A stretch of DNA of 6,653 nt from Paracoccaceae bacterium (GTDB taxonomy: Bacteria; Pseudomonadota; Alphaproteobacteria; Rhodobacterales; Rhodobacteraceae). The position numbers were made by a program, and so were the translations under genes. The stretch spans positions 1 through 6,653 of the forward strand of contig SKNG01000208.1 of NCBI GenBank assembly GCA_007120685.1. The letters are read 5' to 3'. Numbering within the stretch: position 1 is the first letter of the stretch; every line of letters starts with the position of its first letter. Of the stretch, positions 1 to 5,288 are shown piece by piece. The notes under the pieces were generated by a model. That model was given only the letters and a program-made list of their open reading frames with translations. It was not told the origin of the DNA and searched no databases.

Positions 1-1640
1 AGGATATCTGGCATCCGGAAAAGGACATCTACTGGGGCGCCGAGAAGGAATGGACCCCGCCCTCGGACACCCGCTACGAGGACGTGATGGACGCCGGGTC
101 GCTGGAAAACCCGCTGGCGGCCGTGCAGATGGGTCTGATCTACGTGAACCCCGAGGGCGTGAACGGCGTCCTGGACCCGATGAAGACGGCGGCGATGGTG
201 CGCGAGACCTTCGCCCGCATGGCCATGAATGACGAGGAAACCGCGGCGCTGACCTGTGGCGGCCATACCGTCGGCAAGGCGCATGGCAATGGCGATGCCG
301 GCGCGCTGGGGCCCGAACCCGAGGGCGAGGCTATCGAGGCGCAGGGCCTGGGCTGGCTGAATCCGAACCTGGGCGGCAAGGCCACGAATGCCATCACCTC
401 GGGTGTCGAGGGGGCCTGGACCACACATCCGACCAAGTGGGACATGGGCTATTTCAAGCTGCTCTTCGGCTATGAGTGGGAAAAGACCAAGTCACCCGCC
501 GGCGCCAACCAGTGGAAACCCATCGATATCAAGGAAGAGGACATGCCGGTGGACCCCACCGACCCGTCCAAGCGCGCGATGCCGATGATGACCGACGCCG
601 ACATGGCGATGAAGATGGACCCCACCTATCGCGCCATCTGCGAGAAGTTCATGGCCGACCCGGCCTATTTCGACGATTGCTTCGCCCGCGCCTGGTTCAA
701 GCTGACCCATCGCGACATGGGTCCGCGCGTGCGCTACATCGGGTCGGAAGCACCGAGCGAGGACCTCATCTGGCAGGACCCGGTCACCCCCGGCAGCACC
801 GGCTATGACGTGGCCGCGCTGAAGGCAAAGATCGCAGACAGCGGGCTGAGCGTTGCCGAGATGGTGGCGACGGCCTGGGATTCGGCGCGGACCTTCCGCG
901 GCTCGGACCTGCGCGGCGGCGCCAATGGCGCGCGCATCCGCCTGGCCCCGCAGAAGGACTGGGAAGGCAATGAGCCGGCGCGCCTGCAAAAGGTGCTGGG
1001 GGTGCTGGAACCGCTGGCCAAGGACGCCGGCGCCAGCGTCGCCGATACCATCGTGCTGGCGGGCTGCGTCGGCATCGAGCAGGCGGCAAAGGCGGCCGGC
1101 ATGAGTGTCGAGGTGCCCTTCGCGCCGGGCCGGGGCGATGCCACCGAGGCGCAGACCGACGCCGACAGCTTCGCCCCGCTTGAGCCGGTGGCAGACGGCT
1201 TCCGAAACTGGTTGAAACAGGACTATGTCGTCCAACCCGAGGAGTTGATGCTGGACCGCGCGCAGCTTCTGGGCCTGACCGCGCCGGAAATGACCGTGCT
1301 TCTGGGCGGCATGCGGGTGCTGGGCACCAACCACGGCGGCACGAAGCATGGTGTCTTCACCGACCGCGAAGGCGCGCTGACCACCGACTTCTTCGTCAAC
1401 CTGACCGACATGGCCTACAAGTGGGAGCCGACGGGCGCCAACTCCTATAACATCGTCGAGCGCAAGTCCGGCCAGGTGAAGTGGACGGCGACGCGGGCCG
1501 ATCTGGTTTTCGGCTCCAACTCGATGCTGCGCGCCATCGCCGAGGTCTATGCCCAAGACGATGCCGCCGATCGCTTCGTGCAGGATTTCGTCGCCGCATG
1601 GACCAAGGTTATGAACGCCGATCGCTTCGATCTGGCCTGA
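1..1640 (+). CDS. katG: Catalase-peroxidase KatG, 5'-truncated by the window edge
   Basis: This bifunctional haem enzyme removes H2O2 by catalase and peroxidase reactions. The reading frame is open from base 3, and 545 residues are visible before the TGA at 1638-1640. Full-length family members have about 720-750 residues, so roughly 180-190 N-terminal residues, including the distal haem Arg-Trp-His, lie outside. Numbering visible residues from base 3, Tyr47 (in LIYVNPEG) and Met73 (in RMAMND) match the Tyr and Met of the family's Met-Tyr-Trp covalent adduct; the Trp is off-window. His88 (in GGHTVGKAHG) is the proximal haem ligand and Trp139 (in GAWTTHPTKWD) its proximal partner. The motif THRDMGPRVRYIG carries the expected mobile Arg. 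The C-terminal half is the haem-free duplicated peroxidase domain (FRGSDLRGGANGARI; LTAPEMTVLLGGMRVLG; ending in VMNADRFDLA). A strong terminator follows 24 bases after the stop. Cys85 before GGH is slightly unusual. The identity is near certain. Confidence 0.98.
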   Translation, partial: DIWHPEKDIYWGAEKEWTPPSDTRYEDVMDAGSLENPLAAVQMGLIYVNPEGVNGVLDPMKTAAMVRETFARMAMNDEETAALTCGGHTVGKAHGNGDAGALGPEPEGEAIEAQGLGWLNPNLGGKATNAITSGVEGAWTTHPTKWDMGYFKLLFGYEWEKTKSPAGANQWKPIDIKEEDMPVDPTDPSKRAMPMMTDADMAMKMDPTYRAICEKFMADPAYFDDCFARAWFKLTHRDMGPRVRYIGSEAPSEDLIWQDPVTPGSTGYDVAALKAKIADSGLSVAEMVATAWDSARTFRGSDLRGGANGARIRLAPQKDWEGNEPARLQKVLGVLEPLAKDAGASVADTIVLAGCVGIEQAAKAAGMSVEVPFAPGRGDATEAQTDADSFAPLEPVADGFRNWLKQDYVVQPEELMLDRAQLLGLTAPEMTVLLGGMRVLGTNHGGTKHGVFTDREGALTTDFFVNLTDMAYKWEPTGANSYNIVERKSGQVKWTATRADLVFGSNSMLRAIAEVYAQDDAADRFVQDFVAAWTKVMNADRFDLA

Positions 1641-1663
1641 AACATCGGTCCTTCTGACGTCAT

Positions 1664-1693
1664 AAGCGCCGCCGGGAAACCGGCGGCGCTTTT
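1664..1693 (+). terminator. Rho-independent terminator of katG
   Basis: There is a perfect 12-bp stem, with AAGCGCCGCCGG at 1664-1675 and CCGGCGGCGCTT at 1680-1691. It is closed by a GAAA tetraloop (1676-1679) and followed by a run of four T at 1690-1693. It begins 24 bases after the katG stop. The T run is short, but the stem is very stable, and this is the clearest intrinsic terminator in the window. It separates katG from galU, so galU should have its own promoter. Confidence 0.85.
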
Positions 1694-1792
1694 CCGTTCC
1701 AATGCCCGCCATGCGATTGCGTCAACGGGCGAAATCGTCTAGACGCCTGATGTCCGACGCAACGATCTGGTATTCGGTTGTGCCCCTGGGCG

Positions 1793-1815
1793 GGCTCGCA
1801 ACCTGAGACCGAGCC
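1793..1815 (+). other. Possible stem-loop in the galU leader
   Basis: GGCTCG (1793-1798) pairs with CGAGCC (1810-1815) around an 11-base loop. It lies 19 bases upstream of the galU ribosome binding site. It is a simple 6-bp stem and could occur by chance in GC-rich DNA. The rest of the katG-galU gap (1694-1848) shows no convincing promoter; the best candidate is a weak TTGCGT at 1717-1722 followed after 17 bases by TAGACG. Confidence 0.25.
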
Positions 1816-1834
1816 GGTGCGGGAAACAGATCAG

Positions 1835-1841
1835 AAGGAGG
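1835..1841 (+). promoter_or_regulatory. Strong ribosome binding site of galU
   Basis: AAGGAGG is fully complementary to the 3' end of 16S rRNA and sits seven bases before the galU ATG. It settles the start codon and is the strongest Shine-Dalgarno sequence I see in the window. Confidence 0.85.
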
Positions 1842-1848
1842 GCGTTTC

Positions 1849-2766
1849 ATGGCCAGGATTACCAAGGCAGTTTTTCCGGTCGCCGGTCTCGGCACACGGT
1901 TCCTGCCTGCCACCAAGGCCATGCCGAAGGAACTCCTGCCGATCATTGACAAGCCCATCGTTCAGTACGCGGTGGAAGAGGCCGTTGCGGCCGGGATCAC
2001 CGAACTGATCTTCGTCACCGGCCGCAACAAGCGCGCGGTCGGCGATCATTTCGACGCCAACCTGGAACTGGAAAACCAGTTGCTGGCCAAGGGAAAGACA
2101 GACCTGCGCGACATGGTCCGCAACATCATTCCGCCTGGGGTCAGCTGCCTGTTCATTCGCCAGCCAGAGCCGCTGGGCCTGGGCCACGCCGTCCTTTGTG
2201 CCGCACCGGCGGTGGGCGACAAGCCCTTCGCCGTGCTGCTGGCCGACGATCTGATGAAGGGCGATATCCTGCCCACGCAGGCGCTGGTGGACGCGCATGA
2301 ACGCACCGGATGCAACGTGCTGTCAGTGGCCGAGGTTGCCGCCGAGGACGTTTCCAAATACGGCATCGTCGCGCCGGGCACGCAGGCCGAGAACGGGCTG
2401 TGGGAAGTCCGCCAGGTTGTGGAAAAGCCTGAGCCCGGCAAAGCCCCCTCGCGCCTCGCCTCGTTTGGGCGCTATGTCTTCGAACCCGAGGTTTTCGATG
2501 TTCTGCGCGGGCTGAAACCGGGTGCCGGGGGTGAGATCCAGTTGGCCGACGCCATCGACACCCTGGCCAGCCGTGGCCGTGTGCTGGCCATGGAAAACCC
2601 ATCGAAACGGTACGACTGCGGCGCCAAGTTCGGCTATCTGGAGGCGATCGTCGATTTCGCGCTTGCAGACCCGAAATATGGCGCGCCCTTCGCCGACCTG
2701 ATCCGCGAACGGCTGGCGAGTCTGGAACCTGTCGGCCCGGCGCCGAAACTGACCGGCACCGGCTGA
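1849..2766 (+). CDS. galU: UTP--glucose-1-phosphate uridylyltransferase
   Basis: This cytoplasmic enzyme converts UTP and glucose-1-phosphate to UDP-glucose and pyrophosphate. UDP-glucose feeds lipopolysaccharide, exopolysaccharide, glucan and galactose metabolism. The 305-residue product has the usual GalU length and every expected motif: the nucleotide-binding loop GLGTRFLPATKAMPKE at residues 13-28, RQPEPLGLGHAV at 104-115, the metal/nucleotide site LLADD at 130-134, YGIV at 171-174, VVEKP at 190-194, GGEIQLADAI at 227-236, and YDCGAKFGYLEA at 255-266. The start is fixed by a near-perfect Shine-Dalgarno, AAGGAGG at 1835-1841, seven bases before the ATG, and by the conserved N-terminus beginning about four residues in. 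It stands alone between the katG terminator and a converging lipoprotein gene, so it is probably monocistronic. RfbA/RmlA-type thymidylyltransferases are related, but the KAMPKELLPI signature and the C-terminal motifs fit GalU. Confidence 0.97.
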   Translation: MARITKAVFPVAGLGTRFLPATKAMPKELLPIIDKPIVQYAVEEAVAAGITELIFVTGRNKRAVGDHFDANLELENQLLAKGKTDLRDMVRNIIPPGVSCLFIRQPEPLGLGHAVLCAAPAVGDKPFAVLLADDLMKGDILPTQALVDAHERTGCNVLSVAEVAAEDVSKYGIVAPGTQAENGLWEVRQVVEKPEPGKAPSRLASFGRYVFEPEVFDVLRGLKPGAGGEIQLADAIDTLASRGRVLAMENPSKRYDCGAKFGYLEAIVDFALADPKYGAPFADLIRERLASLEPVGPAPKLTGTG

Positions 2767-2897
2767 CGCCACCGGCACCTGCCGTTCGGCACCCCTGTTA
2801 TCGAAAAACCGGGCAGGGCGCGTTCGGGCCATCCTCGCGCCATGACCGGCGTGCTGCTCGGCGGTTTGGCCACGCCCCGGGTCATGGTCATACCGTT

Positions 2898-3021
2898 TCC
2901 GGTTGATCACTTCGGCAGGCGCGGGGGGCGGGGTGACGCGCCTTCGAAGGCGCGTGCGAACGGGCCAATCACAAAGCCCGTTCTTCGCCATTGCGCATGC
3001 GACCCGAGCCAATCAACCGGA
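2898..3021. repeat. Nested inverted repeats in the convergent galU/lipoprotein gap
   Basis: The outer arms TCCGGTTGAT (2898-2907) and ATCAACCGGA (3012-3021) are a perfect 10-bp inverted repeat. They enclose a 20-bp perfect palindrome at 2936-2955 (half-site ACGCGCCTTC) and, two bases later, an 8-bp stem, GAACGGGC (2958-2965) with GCCCGTTC (2976-2983), around a 10-base loop. A shorter TCGC/GCGA pairing (2985-2988 with 2999-3002) and CGAGC/GCTCG (3005-3009 with 3022-3026) are also possible; the latter competes with the outer arm. The octamer GCCAATCA occurs at both 2964-2971 and 3008-3015. The element lies between two converging genes and has no T run on either strand. It may be a bidirectional termination or transcript-stabilising region, a small intergenic repeat of MITE/REP type, or a structured RNA. 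No ORF in the 2767-3038 gap looks like a gene. The inverted repeats are seen directly; the function is unknown. Confidence 0.6.
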
Positions 3022-3038
3022 GCTCGTATCAGTCAGGG

Positions 3039-3497
3039 TCAGCGACGGATACTGCGGCTGTTGGTGGCGCCCGCCACGACGACGCGCGCGGTCTGTTCCA
3101 GCATGATCTCGCTGATCGGCGCCGCCGCAACGATGGTCCGTGCCCGCGCGCTGCCGGTGGGCCGGGGCGTTCTCGGTGCTGCGGCGACAAGGCGATAGGT
3201 CATCACGCCATCCACCGGCCGGCCGTTGTTTTCGGCCACCAGTTCGGCATCCCACCAGCCCAGGCTGGGCACCAGCCCCTCGGCCCGCACCAGCGCCCCG
3301 GACGAGGTCCGCTCCACCGACAGCGCGGTGATCTGTTCCACCGCCGGGCGATTGTCCTGCACGGTCGAGATCTCGCCCAGTTGCGGCCCCTCGCGCGATG
3401 AACCGAACCAGTTGAATGGGTTCAGGCGCGACTCGCGCGCCGGCCCGCAACCGGCAAGCAGCAGGGCGCAGGCGAGAAGCAGGGCAAGCTGTTTCAT
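3039..3497 (-). CDS. Putative small lipoprotein of unknown function
   Basis: The 152-residue product begins with a short lipoprotein signal peptide: a Lys at position 2, a Leu/Ala-rich core at 4-14, and lipobox LAGC with the acylated Cys at 17. This predicts export and attachment to a membrane, probably the outer membrane because +2 is Gly rather than Asp. After the Cys comes an Arg/Pro-containing linker with the motif RLNPFNWFG (24-32), which I recall in small Rhodobacterales lipoproteins but cannot verify. A compact domain of alternating hydrophobic strands follows (about 55-105, with GWWDAELV at 80-87). After a Pro/Arg-rich turn (108-120), a last hydrophobic stretch runs about 121-143. The frame stays open upstream into sufE antisense, but the signal peptide fixes the start at 3497; the ribosome binding site (GAGAG) is weak. 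It diverges from sufE and converges on galU, so it is probably transcribed alone. I recognise no named family. Confidence 0.8.
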   Translation of the reverse strand: MKQLALLLACALLLAGCGPARESRLNPFNWFGSSREGPQLGEISTVQDNRPAVEQITALSVERTSSGALVRAEGLVPSLGWWDAELVAENNGRPVDGVMTYRLVAAAPRTPRPTGSARARTIVAAAPISEIMLEQTARVVVAGATNSRSIRR

Positions 3498-3570
3498 CGG
3501 AATGTCTCTCTGTCCGGCCGCGTATCCGCGCGGTGGCCCTTGGAGTAACCGAAAGCGGGCCGCTTGAAAA

Positions 3571-3599
3571 GCGCCCTGCCCGCGCGGGCCTGCGGGCGC
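3571..3599. repeat. GC-rich nested inverted repeat in the lipoprotein/sufE divergent spacer
   Basis: GCGCCC (3571-3576) pairs with GGGCGC (3594-3599), and the interior contains the 12-bp palindrome GCCCGCGCGGGC (3578-3589). Just upstream, AAGCG (3553-3557) and CGCTT (3561-3565) form another short stem. The element sits between two divergent start codons (3497 and 3675), where promoters for both genes should lie. It could be an operator or a leader hairpin of sufE, but such palindromes arise easily at this GC content. No clear -35/-10 pair is visible in 3498-3674. Confidence 0.35.
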
Positions 3600-3674
3600 C
3601 GGCGGGGCTGGACCTTTGGCGCCGCTGGCCCTAGGTCTGGCCAAACCGACGCCGCTGCGCGCAGAGGACACGCC

Positions 3675-4112
3675 ATGGCCGACCCCGAATTCGACGAGAT
3701 CGCCGAGACTTTCGAGTTTCTGGACGACTGGGAGGACCGTTACCGCCATGTCATCGAGATGGGGCGCGACCTGACCCCGATGGACGATGCCCTGAAGGTG
3801 CCGGTGAACAAGGTCGAGGGCTGCGCCAGCCAGGTCTGGATTTTCCCGCAGGTCCGGGGCGAGGGCCGCGACGCGCGGTTCGATTTCCTGGGCGACAGCG
3901 ATGCGATGATCGTGCGCGGGCTGATCGCCGTGTTGCACGCGCTCTATGCCGGGCGGCGGATGGACGAGGTGGTGTCCGTCGATGCGGCGGCGCATCTGGC
4001 CCGGCTGGGGCTGGACGAGCATCTGTCCTCGCAACGCTCGAACGGGGTGCGGGCGATGGTGGCGCGGATCCGGGCGCTGGCGCAGGGGCATCTGGACCGC
4101 GCGAATGCCTGA
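3675..4112 (+). CDS. sufE: SufE family Fe-S cluster assembly sulfur acceptor
   Basis: SufE accepts persulfide sulfur from the cysteine desulfurase SufS, stimulates its activity, and passes the sulfur to the SufBCD scaffold for Fe-S cluster assembly in the cytoplasm. The product has 145 residues, the usual length for the family. The sulfur-accepting Cys is residue 50 in VEGCASQVW (codon at 3822-3824), matching the GCxSQVW active-site loop of E. coli SufE. Other family features are an N-terminal helix around EIAETFEFLDDWEDRY (8-23) and a C-terminal segment LGLDEHLSSQRSNGVRAMV. I chose the ATG at 3675 because of GAGGA at 3664-3668 and family length. A TTG at 3564 would add 37 Arg-rich residues with no family counterpart. 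No suf operon genes are in view, so this is a stand-alone sufE, and it overlaps the next gene by 8 bases. A CsdE-type acceptor for another desulfurase is a close alternative. Confidence 0.93.
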   Translation: MADPEFDEIAETFEFLDDWEDRYRHVIEMGRDLTPMDDALKVPVNKVEGCASQVWIFPQVRGEGRDARFDFLGDSDAMIVRGLIAVLHALYAGRRMDEVVSVDAAAHLARLGLDEHLSSQRSNGVRAMVARIRALAQGHLDRANA

Positions 4113-4923
4113 CCCATTGTTGCTGGCCCAGATGGCCGGCCTGCTGCTGATCATCGGAGCCTTTGCCGGGGTGATCGCGGGGCTTCTGGGCGTGGGCGGG
4201 GGCATCGTGCTGGTGCCGGCCTTCTTCTATGCCTTCACCGTACTGGGCTATGACGGGCCGCAACTGATGCAGGTCTGCCTTGCCACGTCGCTGGCCACCA
4301 TCGTCTTTACCTCGACCATATCGGTGCGCGCCCATCACGCGCGCGGCGCGGTGGACCTGGACATCCTGCGCGGCTGGGCACCGGGCATCGCCATTGGCGC
4401 TGTCCTTGGTGTGGTGGTGGCGGCGGGGTTGGCCTCGGTGGTGCTGCAGGCCATCTTCGGCGTGCTGGGCGTGGCGGTGGCGCTGTATCTGGCCTTTGGC
4501 CGCGCGCATTGGCGGCTGGGCGATGCCATGCCCACCGGGTTGGCAAAAGCCGCGACCGCACCGGGGCTGGGCTTCCTGTCGGTGCTGATGGGGATTGGCG
4601 GCGGGTCTTTCGGGGTGCCGCTGATGACGCTTTACGGCGTGGCGATTCATCATGCGGTGGCGACGGCGGCGGGCTTCGGGCTGGCGGTTTCGGTACCCTC
4701 GGTGGCGGGTTTCCTGCTGGTCTGGCCAGAGCAGGCGCCCCCGCTGTCAGTCGGCGCCATCAACCTGCCGGCCTTCCTGATCGTCATCGCGGTCAGCCTG
4801 CAGACCACCCGGCTGGGCGTGAAGCTGGCCCACTCGCTGGACCCGAAGCCGTTGAAGATTGTCTTCGCCGTGGTGCTGATGTTCACCGCCGGTAACATGC
4901 TGCGCAAGGCGCTGGGGTTCTGA
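4105..4923 (+). CDS. TauE/SafE (sulfite exporter) family membrane permease
   Basis: This is a 272-residue polytopic inner-membrane protein of the TauE/SafE family (formerly DUF81), whose studied members move sulfite, sulfoacetate or other small sulfur-containing anions. Hydrophobic segments lie at about 11-33, 34-48, 56-75, 92-110, 112-131, 150-170, 186-206, 217-236 and 251-268. The internal duplication typical of the family is visible: GLLGVGGGIVLVPAFF at 26-41 is echoed by LMGIGGGSFGVPLMTLYG at 161-178. A cytoplasmic basic stretch, VRAHHARGAVDL, follows the third segment. The ATG at 4105 lies inside the sufE coding sequence (ATGCCTGA overlap), so translation is probably coupled to sufE; there is no strong Shine-Dalgarno of its own. 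Pairing with sufE suggests, but does not show, a sulfur-anion substrate; other family members carry unrelated or unknown substrates. The family call is secure, the substrate is not. Confidence 0.9.
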   Translation: MPDPLLLAQMAGLLLIIGAFAGVIAGLLGVGGGIVLVPAFFYAFTVLGYDGPQLMQVCLATSLATIVFTSTISVRAHHARGAVDLDILRGWAPGIAIGAVLGVVVAAGLASVVLQAIFGVLGVAVALYLAFGRAHWRLGDAMPTGLAKAATAPGLGFLSVLMGIGGGSFGVPLMTLYGVAIHHAVATAAGFGLAVSVPSVAGFLLVWPEQAPPLSVGAINLPAFLIVIAVSLQTTRLGVKLAHSLDPKPLKIVFAVVLMFTAGNMLRKALGF

Positions 4924-4934
4924 GCCGCGAAGGC

Positions 4935-4963
4935 TTGGCAGCGCAGGCGCGTCTGCCCATATC
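4935..4963 (+). promoter_or_regulatory. Candidate sigma-70 type promoter before the small basic ORF
   Basis: TTGGCA (4935-4940) is followed after 17 bases by CATATC (4958-4963). The -35 matches the consensus at five of six positions and the -10 at three of six. Transcription would start near 4970, about 60 bases before the small ORF at 5032. The evidence is modest and rests on spacing and position. Confidence 0.35.
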
Positions 4964-4972
4964 GTCATCAGA

Positions 4973-4996
4973 GCCGGTTTCAGCGCTGACGCCGGC
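4973..4996. repeat. Imperfect 24-bp palindrome between the permease and the small ORF
   Basis: GCCGG (4973-4977) and CCGGC (4992-4996) flank the perfect 10-bp palindrome TCAGCGCTGA (4980-4989), with symmetric two-base interruptions (TT and CG) between them. It starts about 10 bases after the candidate -10 box. That would suit an operator overlapping the transcription start or a hairpin at the 5' end of the transcript. No T run follows, so a terminator for the permease gene is less likely. Confidence 0.4.
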
Positions 4997-5031
4997 CACG
5001 AACCGATGCGAACACCCATGGGGAGTGCAAG

Positions 5032-5199
5032 ATGCGGAACCTGACCGGCCTTCTGCGCATGATCCTGCGTCTTCTTGGCGATGCGCGCGCGATCAGCCGT
5101 GGACGCGGCGCCGAGCGGCTGATGCGCCGCAGCGCGCGCAAGGCGATGCGCAAATCCATGCGCAACCAGAGGCGTGGCCCGGGCAGCGGACAAGGGTGA
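5032..5199 (+). CDS. Small Arg-rich basic protein, hypothetical
   Basis: A 55-codon ORF runs from ATG 5032 to TGA 5197-5199. GGGGAG (5020-5025) lies six bases before the ATG, and a candidate promoter and palindrome sit upstream. The N-terminus (LTGLLRMILRLLG, residues 4-16) could form a short amphipathic helix. The rest (17-50) is strongly basic: the whole product has 14 Arg and two Lys against one Asp and one Glu, ending in a Gly/Pro-rich tail. No domain is recognisable. The charge would suit nucleic-acid or membrane-surface binding, but that is only inference. It lies between the permease gene (108 bases upstream) and the converging gatB. High-GC DNA readily gives Arg-rich chance ORFs, so the ribosome binding site and position are the main support. 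Confidence 0.55.
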   Translation: MRNLTGLLRMILRLLGDARAISRGRGAERLMRRSARKAMRKSMRNQRRGPGSGQG

Positions 5200-5238
5200 G
5201 TTGCGCAGCGCCGTGACGGGTGCTGGCCGCAACCGCTG

Positions 5239-5256
5239 TCTGCCAGGGGTGGCAGA
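5239..5256. terminator. Weak hairpin between the small ORF and gatB (possible terminator)
   Basis: TCTGCCA (5239-5245) pairs with TGGCAGA (5250-5256) around a GGGG loop. An outer CTGT (5236-5239) and ACAG (5261-5264) can pair as an alternative. It lies in the 89-base gap between the converging small ORF and gatB, where terminators for both are expected. Neither strand has a following T run, so intrinsic termination is unproven. Confidence 0.25.
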
Positions 5257-5288
5257 GCCGACAGGGCAGCGAACCGGGCCGGCGCGCC

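Noticed and set aside
492..1712. Long minus-strand ORF (406 codons) antisense to katG
   Set aside because: It lies almost wholly opposite the unmistakable katG frame. Its His/Arg/Gly-rich translation is typical of the antisense of high-GC3 codons, and it also crosses the katG terminator.
2752..2779. Direct repeat ACCGGCACC at the galU 3' end (2752-2760 and 2771-2779)
   Set aside because: It is only two 9-base copies of a GC-rich word across the stop codon, and no repeat array continues from it.
2780..2815. TGCCGTTCGGCA and CCCTG/CAGGG pairings just after galU as a galU terminator
   Set aside because: The stems are only 4-5 bp, one with a long loop, and no T run follows, so I do not call a terminator here.
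2842..3198. Plus-strand ORF of 118 codons in the convergent gap
   Set aside because: It reads through the inverted-repeat cluster and 160 bases into the antisense of the lipoprotein gene, has no convincing ribosome binding site, and its product resembles no family.
3564..3674. TTG-initiated 37-residue N-terminal extension of SufE
   Set aside because: The extra residues are Arg/Ala/Gly-rich, run through the spacer palindrome and are absent from the family. The ATG at 3675 has a GAGGA site at proper distance and gives the normal SufE length.
3498..4205. Upstream extension of the lipoprotein frame into a 388-codon minus-strand ORF
   Set aside because: The extension is antisense to sufE and to the start of the permease gene. 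The signal peptide and lipobox place the real start at 3497.
3751..4653. Minus-strand ORF of 300 codons opposite sufE and the permease
   Set aside because: Its His/Arg/Gln/Pro-rich composition is that of an antisense shadow, and it overlaps two well-supported family genes on the plus strand.
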